Below are positions 57,101 through 64,000 of a stretch of 64,000 nucleotides of DNA, piece by piece; position 1 is the stretch's first letter; the number at the start of each line of letters is the position of its first letter. Position numbers and translations under genes: made by a program. A model generated the notes under the pieces. The model saw only the letters and a program-made list of their open reading frames with translations. It ran no database searches and was not told the DNA's origin. The DNA is from Aculops lycopersici (lineage: Eukaryota; Arthropoda; Arachnida; Trombidiformes; Eriophyidae): assembly GCA_015350385.1 (NCBI GenBank), contig WNKI01000001.1, forward strand, positions 5,339,010-5,403,009, in the 5' to 3' direction.

Positions 57101-57562
57101 GAATTTGTAAACAAGATGCGCCAGGAGGGTAAATTAATTATGGGTATTGGCCACAGAGTAAAGAGTTTGAACAATCCAGATATGAGAGTTAAGTTGATGA
57201 AGGATTACATCAAACAAACATTCCCCATGACTCCAATTCTAGATTACGCGCTCAAAGTGGAGAAGATCACTACCTCAAAGAAGCCAAATTTGATCTTGAA
57301 CGTGGACGGTATTGTTGCTGTGGCAATTGTTGATCTGTTGCGTAACTCGAATTGCTTCACCCGCGAGGAAGCCCAGGAGTATGTGGACATTGGAATTCTA
57401 AATGGACTATTTGTTCTGGGTAGAACTATTGGCTTCATTGGCCACTACCTCGACCAAAAGAGACTTAAGCAAGGGCTCTACAGACATCCATGGGACGACA
57501 TCTCCTATGTCCTGCCCGAAACTCAAGGCTCAGGCGGAACACAGATGGATTTGTCAGGTTAA
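54194..57562 (+). CDS. ACLY: ATP-citrate lyase (ATP-citrate synthase)
   Basis: This cytosolic enzyme converts citrate, ATP and CoA to acetyl-CoA, oxaloacetate, ADP and phosphate, supplying lipid synthesis and histone acetylation. The protein is 1122 residues, close to the usual 1100. It contains in order the ATP-grasp/citryl-binding region (VVKPDQLIKRRGKLGL near residue 57; FHHEGGVDIGDVDAKA near 137; YFTYLEINPLVV near 198), the CoA-ligase region (AGGGASVIYSD near 282), a low-complexity linker at about 440-510, and the second ligase half with GNTGGMTDN and SRSGGMSNEL. The phosphohistidine motif FGHAGACANS has its His at residue 772. The citrate synthase-like C-terminal domain has MGIGHRV with His987. 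All key motifs are intact. The gene is a single exon. Confidence 0.99.
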   Translation: MSSKAILEATGKNILNKNLPPNAASPCQFVTITSSTNLDQLPLEHPWLNTLPLVVKPDQLIKRRGKLGLIKVNCNFQQCKQWILERMNQDTQVGAAKGKLKNFIIEPFVAHQQEDECYVCIHSHRNGDTIMFHHEGGVDIGDVDAKASKLEVAVDEKVEDADFETKVVNQLLGKLAKNKVARVSKFIVELYRQYQDLYFTYLEINPLVVTENGIFILDLAAKIDSTAEFLCKSKWGEFTFPPPFGRDAYPEEAYIADLDAKSGASLKLTILNRQGNIWTMVAGGGASVIYSDTVCELGGASQLANYGEYSGAPSEQQTYEYAKTILSLMVSSQKHPDGKILLIGGGIANFTNVAATFKGIIKALREYQAQLIDHSVRIYIRRAGPNYQEGLRLMREVGSTLGVPVHVFGPETHMTAIVAMALGKRAVPDLPVQSATTANFLLPGATGLDSGNFTPTSNNKRGLEEQGSRSSMYNSLQSTGTSSQPSTPAVESMPPIGTGQQKPLFNAGTKAIVWGMQQRAVQSMLDFDFVSSRKEPSVVAMVYPFSGDHKAKFYWGHKEILINVYKNMKDAMKKHPDADVMINFASLRSAYESTLETLEYRQIRTIAIIAEGIPENMTRKMIKKARSLGVTVIGPATVGGIKPGAFKIGNTGGMTDNILASRLYRPGSVAYVSRSGGMSNELNNIISRSTNGVYEGVAIGGDRYPGTTFLDHLLRYENDPEIKMMVLLGEVGGVEEYEVCQAIEDRRITKPIVAWCIGTCSSMFSCEVQFGHAGACANSDRELSATKNAALRAAGAHVPNTFDDFGQVIMRVYHDLVDSGVIVPKDEVPPPTVPMDYSWARELGLIRKPASFMSSICDERGQELLYAGIPITQVIQENLGIGGTLSLLWFQRRLPNYANKFLEMILMVTADHGPAVSGAHNTIVCARAGKDLVSSLVSGLLTIGERFGGALDGAARQFSEAYDSGLHPHEFVNKMRQEGKLIMGIGHRVKSLNNPDMRVKLMKDYIKQTFPMTPILDYALKVEKITTSKKPNLILNVDGIVAVAIVDLLRNSNCFTREEAQEYVDIGILNGLFVLGRTIGFIGHYLDQKRLKQGLYRHPWDDISYVLPETQGSGGTQMDLSG

Positions 57563-58070
57563 TTAATCAAGGTTGTGAATAGTTGATTAGAATATTTGTT
57601 TAGTAGAATAGAACGAATTTGCATTTATGATTATATTGATTATGTAATACAACAACTACTAGTAGTAGCTACAACATTTAGTTTTGAGAGCGTTCTACTC
57701 TAGCGAGCTAACTGATAGGATGGATTTTCAATCGAGATCCAGACTACAGGCAATATCTACATACATTCATCACTTGATGAGTAGAAGTAAGGTCACAACA
57801 CTACAACTACAACTCAATATTATTACATCATCATGGCACTTATACAAGCTAGAAATCGAAGCGATTTATTAAGCGAAATCACACTTATTATCATAATAAC
57901 GGAACCACTTATTAATTAGAACACAAAAACACTCACTGTCACTCTCGCTCTCTCTCTCTCATACACCACAACATCAAGTACCATACCACAACACTTACAT
58001 GATATCAACACCCAACTAAATCTCCCCATCCCCTAGTTTTTCTTCTTTTGTTCAATTTGTTTAAACTGAA

Positions 58071-58076
58071 AATAAA
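58071..58076 (+). terminator. Polyadenylation signal AATAAA of ATP-citrate lyase
   Basis: A canonical hexamer about 510 bp after the stop. The intervening 3' UTR is AT-rich with a short CT run near 57950. Confidence 0.5.
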
Positions 58077-58509
58077 TAATTGGAAATCCATTGCAGTGCA
58101 AATCTACTCTAATTTTAGCTCACGATCATCAGAACCCATGGTTTCGAACTCGTCGCTGGTAACTAGGATCTAGAAGCTAGGTAGCTAGAAACCTTTGTTT
58201 TAAGCCATTGAGTTCCACAGAAGGCGGAGTAGATGAAACAACAGCCAGCCCGTAGCTGCTATGTTACCATAGGAGAATCTAAAATTATCCACCACGGCTC
58301 CATAGATAGATCGTTGTCGTAGAAAAAATAGCCTCATGATCGAGGTGTGAGCCAACAGAATCATGTTATGTCGATGTTCTCTTATATGAACACTGACTTT
58401 ATCCTCACAACTGTGTTGAGATTATCTGGTTTGAATCCATCAAGAGATTTAAAATAACGAAAGTTTTCGTTTTCTCCAAGGTAATCATCGATAATTATCA
58501 ATTGCTGAA
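58077..58509. other. Intergenic, promoter side of the secreted-protein gene
   Basis: AT-rich, with no coding sequence that I can support and no clear TATA box. Confidence 0.4.
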
Positions 58510-59790
58510 ATGAACAAATTTCAGGTGGTCGCAGCTCTACTGGCCTTTGTGGCTGCAGCGCAACAGGTGGCCGCCGGGCCTGCCGAGGATTTGGCCTCGC
58601 TATGCACAGGATCGCAGGATCTTAAGCTGACAAAGATGTCGCAGGTGGTTGAGATCTCGGAGTTGGTCGCAACGAAAGCCCCAGCCGATTGCAAGGAGCC
58701 AGTCTTGGCGGGTCTCAAAGACTTGGCCTCGATTGTCGCCGACGGAGTTCAAGATGGTTGCTCAATCGAGAAAGTCAATAAGATGGTAGAATTCAGCAAG
58801 GCCCACCTGACTGTTCAATCCAAATTACCTCAGCCACTAAAAGAATTCTTCTCTGCCCTAGGATTTGAGATGAATCTCAACTGTAAGAAGCGTTTCTTCG
58901 ATGGAATCAGTGGCGAAGGACACAAACTGGTGCGGGAAAAACTCAACAATGCTATGTACGCCTACTTCGACCGCAATGGTTTCTTCGGCTCGGTGTTCCA
59001 TAAACAGAGCTACACCAAATTGATCGATTTCTTGGCGGCCGGAAGTCGAGTGAATCGCAGGCAGAGGCCACGCGGATATGGGGCCAATATGGACATTTAT
59101 AGTGAGGCCGGCGACATCGTCGCTCGTTTGCAAGCTGATTGCACGACCACCTTTAGGCCAGTCTACAAGCCACTTGTTGACCCGCTAGTCAAGTTGGCCA
59201 CTCTAGGATTCAATGTAAATCTGAACAAGCAAGTAGATAGGCTTTCTCATGACAGTCTTATGAAACGTTGGCTTAAAATTATTGGCGTTTGTGAGACTGT
59301 TGTGCGTACCACTTTGGACGACTACCATCGCAGAGACTCAGCCAAGTCAGTTGAGCTTCAGTTTTTGGACGAGCGAGTTGCCGAGAAACACAGTGCACAG
59401 TTTAAGGAGCATGAAAAATTAACCTTCCAACCGAAGAGCGGAAGTGCCCTCAGCGACGATCTGTTTGCTGGTCCGGAGGCCAAGGCTTTGCGGGGTGCAA
59501 TTTCGGAATTGCTCAACCAGAAAACAGGTGGTTTGATATGCAAGTTGCAAAAGTGGTGCCAGGGTGACAAGTCAATAGAAGAAATAGACGACAAATTTAG
59601 GGAGTCCATTTTCACAAGACTAAATCACTACATCAACTTGGTTGTCTACATGGAAAATAACAAAGCTCGTATAACCAGCTGGGATGTCTTCGATTCGGAG
59701 CACGGAGTTGCAGGTTCGAAAATATTGCAGATGAAGACGTTCGCGCCATTCAAGTTGATGTATGATATCATGACTGACGATGATGACTAG
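58510..59790 (+). CDS. Secreted Cys-containing protein, unknown family
   Basis: This is a 426-residue single-exon protein. A clear signal peptide (residues 1-22, cleavage after QQVAA) is followed by C32 and a moderately Cys-containing, helix-rich chain that ends in an acidic tail (TDDDD). There is an internal similarity: LPQPLKEFFSALGFEMNLN (from residue 106) resembles LVDPLVKLATLGFNVNLN (from residue 222). This suggests two diverged copies of one module. I do not recognise a family, and no catalytic motif is visible. It may be a lineage-specific extracellular protein. Adjacent genes also encode secreted or membrane proteins. Confidence 0.85.
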   Translation: MNKFQVVAALLAFVAAAQQVAAGPAEDLASLCTGSQDLKLTKMSQVVEISELVATKAPADCKEPVLAGLKDLASIVADGVQDGCSIEKVNKMVEFSKAHLTVQSKLPQPLKEFFSALGFEMNLNCKKRFFDGISGEGHKLVREKLNNAMYAYFDRNGFFGSVFHKQSYTKLIDFLAAGSRVNRRQRPRGYGANMDIYSEAGDIVARLQADCTTTFRPVYKPLVDPLVKLATLGFNVNLNKQVDRLSHDSLMKRWLKIIGVCETVVRTTLDDYHRRDSAKSVELQFLDERVAEKHSAQFKEHEKLTFQPKSGSALSDDLFAGPEAKALRGAISELLNQKTGGLICKLQKWCQGDKSIEEIDDKFRESIFTRLNHYINLVVYMENNKARITSWDVFDSEHGVAGSKILQMKTFAPFKLMYDIMTDDDD

Positions 59791-60245
59791 TAAAATTAGA
59801 GTGTATCTATTCTGTCTCCTCTTTAGCTCGTTTAAATAGTCAATAGGCAATCATTTTTCACCAAACTGTTCAAACTTCCGCCTTCGGGGTGAAATATATG
59901 AGTCGATTTGGTAGTCGATTTAATTCTATTTGATTCTATTTGATTTAATTTAATTGAAAAAGAGAACTCATAATTTCTAATGAGTAAACAAAATCTAGTT
60001 GCCAGCCACGCTAAATAATCGTGTCCACAAAGTTCGTTTACTACTCTGGCTTCCATGAAACTCAAGTGGCACTCGAGTAATTGCTTGCTTCCACCTCTGT
60101 AATCAAACGATTGCTTATCATTATCTTTGTTTGTCAAGATGATTGGCCATGAATTCGGTACGCCAAGATTGACACCAACCATTCATTGGTTTTAATCTAA
60201 TCTAAACAATGGATCAGTGTAGAAGTTGAGAGAGAAATCATGTTT
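59791..60245. other. Intergenic region
   Basis: AT-rich; no supportable gene. A (TTTGATT)-like degenerate run lies at about 59925-59955. Confidence 0.4.
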
Positions 60246-60255
60246 ATTATATAAG
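60246..60255 (+). promoter_or_regulatory. Candidate TATA box (ATTATATAAG)
   Basis: A TATA-like sequence about 120 bp upstream of the ATG at 60375. A possible mini-intron in the 5' UTR (AAAG/GTGAGC at 60308 to TTTTTAG at 60345) lies between, but at 37 nt it is very short. Confidence 0.35.
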
Positions 60256-60374
60256 AAAATTCGTCGATTTCAACTCATTCGTTAGTTTTTCTTTGATTCG
60301 AACTAAAGGTGAGCTCGCAGTTATTATATGCATTATAATTTTTAGAAGAATTTCTAACTACTCAATTCTACAAG

Positions 60375-61163
60375 ATGGAAACTCGATTAAAATGGACACC
60401 TGTTTTCCATCTCACTATTTGGCTTGTTGTCTTGTCCACTATACTTCCTTCAATTTTTGCAATGGTTATCCATAACCAACAGGAGCAATATGATGACGAT
60501 TATAATAACAACGACTTCATATTGGAAGTTATGCGCAAGATGAATTCAAACAAACAAGGTCGACGCGGCTCGCAAATCAAAACTAAACTTGGCGACAAGT
60601 GTCTGAGCGTTCAGTTGGGGGCCCCAACTGAAGCCCCTCTTTTGACCGCCAAATTGGATTGTTCCACTAAAGACGATCACTACTATTGGAGTTGGAATGG
60701 AACCTTTTCCGGTGGACTAAAGCAATGGGATCCAACGAGACTGGTTATACTTGAAAGGGGCGAGGGTAAATTGAAGCAACCCGGTCGCTGCATAGATTGC
60801 TGGCAAGGAAAGAAGGATTGCGAAGTTCGAGTGGCTGGTTGCCATGGAAAGTTGAACCAAGGATTCACCCTGTCGGTGCATCAAAATCAAATGAAACCGG
60901 ACCACCTCTCCAAGGGCAGGTTTCTCTTTGGCATAGCTGCCGAGTATCCAGATACTTGTCTCACCAGGAAAACTAAGAAATTTAATCCGCTCAACTCAAA
61001 ACAATCCATAGATATTGACTTCTTTGAGCTTCAGGATTGTGATGGATCTGAGGAGCAAACTTTCTATGTGGACGAGATTAACATGAAATGGGCAAAAGAG
61101 ACTTCAAGTTTGTTGAAGAGCCAGAGACCGAAATATACTCGGCGAGCTTTGAGCGGTCAGTAG
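60375..61163 (+). CDS. Secreted ricin-B-like (beta-trefoil type) protein, orphan
   Basis: This is a 262-residue protein with a signal peptide at residues 1-29 (VFHLTIWLVVLSTILPSIFA). It then has an acidic Asp/Asn stretch and a Cys/Trp-rich core. The core shows GDKCLSV, YYWSWNG, GRCIDCWQGKKDCEV and QDCDGSEEQTF, spaced like the C-x-D/x-x-W-x-G and Q-x-W elements of ricin-B-type lectin folds. It lacks canonical repeated QxW motifs, so the fold is tentative and sugar binding is not asserted. A poly(A) signal AATAAA at 61207-61212 follows closely. A broken relative lies immediately downstream. Confidence 0.8.
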   Translation: METRLKWTPVFHLTIWLVVLSTILPSIFAMVIHNQQEQYDDDYNNNDFILEVMRKMNSNKQGRRGSQIKTKLGDKCLSVQLGAPTEAPLLTAKLDCSTKDDHYYWSWNGTFSGGLKQWDPTRLVILERGEGKLKQPGRCIDCWQGKKDCEVRVAGCHGKLNQGFTLSVHQNQMKPDHLSKGRFLFGIAAEYPDTCLTRKTKKFNPLNSKQSIDIDFFELQDCDGSEEQTFYVDEINMKWAKETSSLLKSQRPKYTRRALSGQ

Positions 61164-61206
61164 CAGAAGCATTGGAGATAGCTATATGATAGAAAGATTG
61201 CTTCAG

Positions 61207-61212
61207 AATAAA
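61207..61212 (+). terminator. Polyadenylation signal AATAAA
   Basis: A canonical hexamer 44 bp after the stop of the ricin-B-like gene. Confidence 0.5.
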
Positions 61213-61295
61213 CCGAAACCCCCATCAATTATCTCTAATACATTCAACTGGTATCTCTAGATCCTGTTTTTGTTGGATTCGGCGCATCGATTCCA

Positions 61296-61687
61296 ATGAT
61301 AAAAGATAAGTCAATCTGGAACGAGGCATTACTCTTGAGATTAACAACAACTGGCAGTTACATATCAAGTTCAATTGTATCGTATGGTAGAGCAAAGCAG
61401 AAATTTAGTTTGTACGTCAATTGGAAACCCTCAATGATTGAAAGCGATGGCGGCAGATTCTATTTTGGTATCAAGTACTCCAGTCCACCCCACAAGTGTA
61501 TGGCAAAATACCTGAGAGGGTTACGGAGATCAAACGTTCCATTTACGAAGATGTTCCAACAGTCAAACCCGTCGAGAGGAGGACCAAATATCGGACCCCA
61601 AATATCTTTGGGATCCACCATTGCGATGCTCCACACAAAGGTCCAACTTTCGACTGTATTTTTATTCATTTTTGGCAGACGTTATAA
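61296..61687 (+). pseudogene. Frameshifted partial paralogue of the neighbouring secreted protein
   Basis: The frame from 61296 encodes QKFSLYVNWKPS, GRFYFGIKYSSP and CMAK. These align with QGFTLSVHQNQM, GRFLFGIAAEYP and CLTR of the upstream gene. After about position 61505 the similarity moves to a second frame, which encodes IFGIHHCDAPHKGPTFD. That aligns with FFELQDCDGSEEQTFYVD and stops at 61687. The N-terminal half with the signal peptide is not evident. It is best read as a decayed tandem duplicate with one frameshift. A sequencing error or a cryptic intron at about 61500 is the alternative. Confidence 0.65.
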
Positions 61688-61967
61688 TAAATATTACAGT
61701 CTGTCGAAAATCCAACTGGCCAAATAATCGCTTCTCTGACTGTAGTGTAGCGGTGAGAGTGCACTATTCCTATGGTAGGGAGAGCAATAAGGGTATTTGA
61801 AATTTGGCCGGTAAGATTTTGGACACAATGTATTATGAGGGAAAAAATGGAGCTTTATAAGGAAACGCTTTTACCTGTCGCTCAATTTGCAATGACTGCT
61901 CTCGCAACTGATCATTTGGTTTCACTCTCGAGTTTCTACCAAGAGAGTAGCTTTATGTCAACTGGAA

Positions 61968-62933
61968 ATGATACGGCTGCCACTAATTCTATTAACCTTT
62001 ATATTGATAGCGGGGGCCAACTTGCCACCAAACTTGGCACTCAATTTGAATAACGATTTTCTTTGGGGTGTAGAAAAACTCTGCAGTGAGCCGACGCCCG
62101 ATGGGATTGCCCTGGTTGGTGACCCAGCTATGGTTGTTGTTTTCAAAGGTGGTTACCTATGGCCAGTGCCCTTAAAGTCGGTTATTCAAGCTATATTTAA
62201 TGATAGCACTACTAATCGGAGCCAAACTTATCTATTCACCAAAGATAATCAACGAATCGCAAGCTCATATTGGCCAGAATTTCCCATATCACTCATAGAT
62301 CAGGCCAGGTTTGTTTTCTCTTTCACCGGATTACCAGCAGACGATAGTTACCACGATAATTTAATAGTACTCAAGGATGATGGTAAAGTATTCAGGTATG
62401 ATACAAATAAGAAATCTTTGTTAGCCGAAGGAGTATATACGAATTGGTATCATATGAACAAGGATCATCTGAAGATTGTTGGTTTTTTGCCAATTAAAGG
62501 AACTAGAATGCTGTTAATTACTACACAGATTGATGGTAATAGATATTATACACATGTTTTTAAATTTAACGATGCCAACTTTGGCTCACCCGCCTCATTC
62601 TCCTATCGAGTTAAAGCATTCCCTTACGAAAATTTGATGAATTCCTCTAGGAATATATACACCTTGGAATCAAATCATATACTTGCCTTCACTAGAGACA
62701 ATCTCGTTTGTTTGAACAATAAATGCATTGACTTCAAACGTTTAGTTTACTGTGATGCTGGCCCGATGCCACCGTCACCCGTACCACCTAAAGCCCCGAA
62801 TGGCAAGACTGACGCCTCCTTTGCCCGTTGGTTGTCAAGCAAAACTAAGCTAACTATTAGGTCGCTGATGAGTGGAATTTTAGCCGTAATGGTGATTAAC
62901 ATAACCGTTGCTTTTGCCTTCATTGTAAACCAG
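61968..62933 (+). CDS. Type I membrane protein, unknown family, probably spliced onward
   Basis: The ATG at 61968 starts a strong signal peptide (MIRLPLILLTFILIAGA). An ectodomain of about 250 residues has repeated short strands such as MVVVFKGGYLWPV and LIVLKDDGKVFRYD, which looks like a beta-propeller or hemopexin-like surface; this is impression only. It has few Cys (about 4). A Pro-rich linker (PMPPSPVPPKAP) leads to a transmembrane segment at about residues 298-320 (LMSGILAVMVINITVAFAFI). The codon for VNQ at 62933 is followed by GTAAGC, a good donor. The alternative reads on for 8 codons to a stop at 62960. I prefer splicing but cannot identify the next exon. Confidence 0.8.
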
Positions 62934-63811
62934 GTAAGCATCATGAGAGATTTGACATAGATTGTTGAGATATTTATTTTGTTGATTGGCCAATAACAAA
63001 AAATAGAATCAAAATTGGAGCAAACAAAACGACAACAATGCTAACATCAACAACAACAAATACTACTACTGTCACCACAACACGAGCTAGAGATAGAGTA
63101 TTTGATAGACACCTGCCGAACGAACGGTCCTCAGCCGGAGTGAGGAGCTCCACTTGCTGAGCTGATCAATTATGCAACAGATAACTAATCGAATGCGTCA
63201 TGCAGTTGATATCGGCCACCGGCTAAGGCAATTGAATTATTTATCATTCCACACTCTCTTCTTGTTGCCGATGTCCGATTTAATACTTGAACTTGCGAGG
63301 GCCTATGACACGACCGCAACGCGAGCAACAAGTTGGAGTTCTCCAACAGGTTGCCGCTGCTGCAATTAAAACAACCACCATCGCGACACCAACGGATGTC
63401 TCTCGGATGTCTATCCGATTCCGACTAAACTTTGCAGCCACAGTGGCAACAGAAATTTGAATGCTTGATAATGATCTATCCTGTGATTAAACAGCTACAT
63501 CTGCCACCAACGCCAATCCTATTTGCAATCAACTCCAAGCGCGTTAGCTTGGCGGCAGAACTATGGCATCCACTTGCTGCCTCCGACTCCGACGCCAGCA
63601 CCAAAACATGGCTGCAGGTTGCAAACTCACGTAATTGACTATAACTTCCACGGTTTACCTTGCAACCCTTTCATTTCAACAGATTGAGATGATGCACAAG
63701 GAAAGAAGAGAAACTAAAAACAAAAAGAAGAAGAAGTGTTGACGTAGCAGTAAATTGATAGAAGAGACAAATCACCAGAAAATTAACTGAGCTAGCCACA
63801 AAATAAACGAA
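62934..63811. other. Possible intron or intergenic stretch
   Basis: If the donor at 62934 is used, the next exon of the type I membrane gene may lie here or beyond. I cannot place one. A CAACAGGT motif lies at 63344. Open frames at 63172 and 63432 have no recognisable feature. Confidence 0.35.
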
Positions 63812-64000
63812 ATGTCAACACAAACCACTGGTCACAATCGATACCTGTTGATGCGGCCACTTGTTGTTGTGACAATGGTGGTTGCAATTCTTTCAGCAGC
63901 AGGTGCTGTTCAAGCGGAAGAGGAGGGGCTCAAGCCAATGCCATTCTCAGACCTCCACCTACCTGAGAACCGCTTGATTGGCGGCACGCACATTGATATC
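63812..64000 (+). CDS. Secreted protein, N-terminal fragment cut by window end
   Basis: ATG at 63812, preceded by an A-rich leader, opens 63 codons that run off the window. A basic start (TGHNRYLLMRP) and a hydrophobic core (LVVVTMVVAILSAAGAVQA) make a signal peptide with cleavage after QA. An acidic EEEG stretch and LPENRLIGGTHIDI follow. No family is recognisable from this much. Confidence 0.65.
   Translation, partial: MSTQTTGHNRYLLMRPLVVVTMVVAILSAAGAVQAEEEGLKPMPFSDLHLPENRLIGGTHIDI

Noticed and set aside
61772..62053. 93-codon frame before the type I membrane gene
   Set aside because: Overlaps the start of the real gene in another frame and has no recognisable feature.
1..64000. tRNA genes, CRISPR arrays, operons or transposases
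   Set aside because: I scanned for tRNA B-box-like sequence, direct repeats with spacers and transposase or reverse transcriptase motifs and found none that hold up.

Overview
The window is eukaryotic, nuclear DNA from an arthropod. The evidence is spliced genes with GT-AG introns, AATAAA sites, dense (GA)n and (CT)n microsatellites, an amidated arthropod-type neuropeptide precursor, fascin, a TRC8-type E3 ligase, and ZP and CUB/LDLa membrane proteins. A mite or other chelicerate is my best guess, but the sequence does not prove it. I see no operon, CRISPR array, rRNA, convincing tRNA or recognisable transposase. Three assembly gaps (runs of N) all sit in microsatellites.

Layout. (1) 1-8.2 kb is non-coding, with a TATA box and first-exon candidate at about 3.75-3.93 kb and a perfect 17-bp-arm hairpin at 2.1 kb. 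(2) 8.2-10.7 kb (+) is an intronless fascin with two low-complexity insertions. (3) 16.0-16.5 kb (+) is a small secreted or membrane-anchored protein. (4) 18.4-28.7 kb (+) is a multi-exon ZP-domain transmembrane protein. The rest of its ZP domain is not seen and may lie in the 510-N gap. (5) 30.2-46.1 kb (+) is a multi-exon CUB/LDLa single-pass receptor-like protein with a long proline- and glutamine-rich tail. Its middle exons are only partly resolved. (6) 47.0-47.9 kb (-) is a two-exon neuropeptide precursor that would release two F-x-P-x-R-amide peptides (natalisin/tachykinin-like). (7) 49.6-51.0 kb (-) holds three exons of a TRC8/RNF139/RNF145-type membrane RING E3 ligase; the N-terminal part is not found. 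(8) 54.2-57.6 kb (+) is a complete intronless ATP-citrate lyase. (9) 58.5-64 kb (+) is a cluster of secreted or membrane proteins: an orphan secreted protein, a ricin-B-like Cys/Trp-rich secreted protein, a frameshifted fragment of its paralogue, an orphan type I membrane protein, and the start of another secreted protein cut by the window end.

The genes do not form one pathway. ATP-citrate lyase makes cytosolic acetyl-CoA for lipid synthesis. The TRC8-type ligase belongs to a family that controls sterol-enzyme turnover, so those two neighbours are thematically related, but their proximity is probably chance. Fascin and ZP proteins both shape arthropod epidermal extensions and cuticle.

The strongest unexplained signal is a motif, CAACARGTGG with core CAACAGGT, that recurs dozens of times on both strands in coding and non-coding DNA between about 12 and 45 kb and is nearly absent from the intronless genes. 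It resembles the binding site of Scratch/Snail zinc-finger factors.
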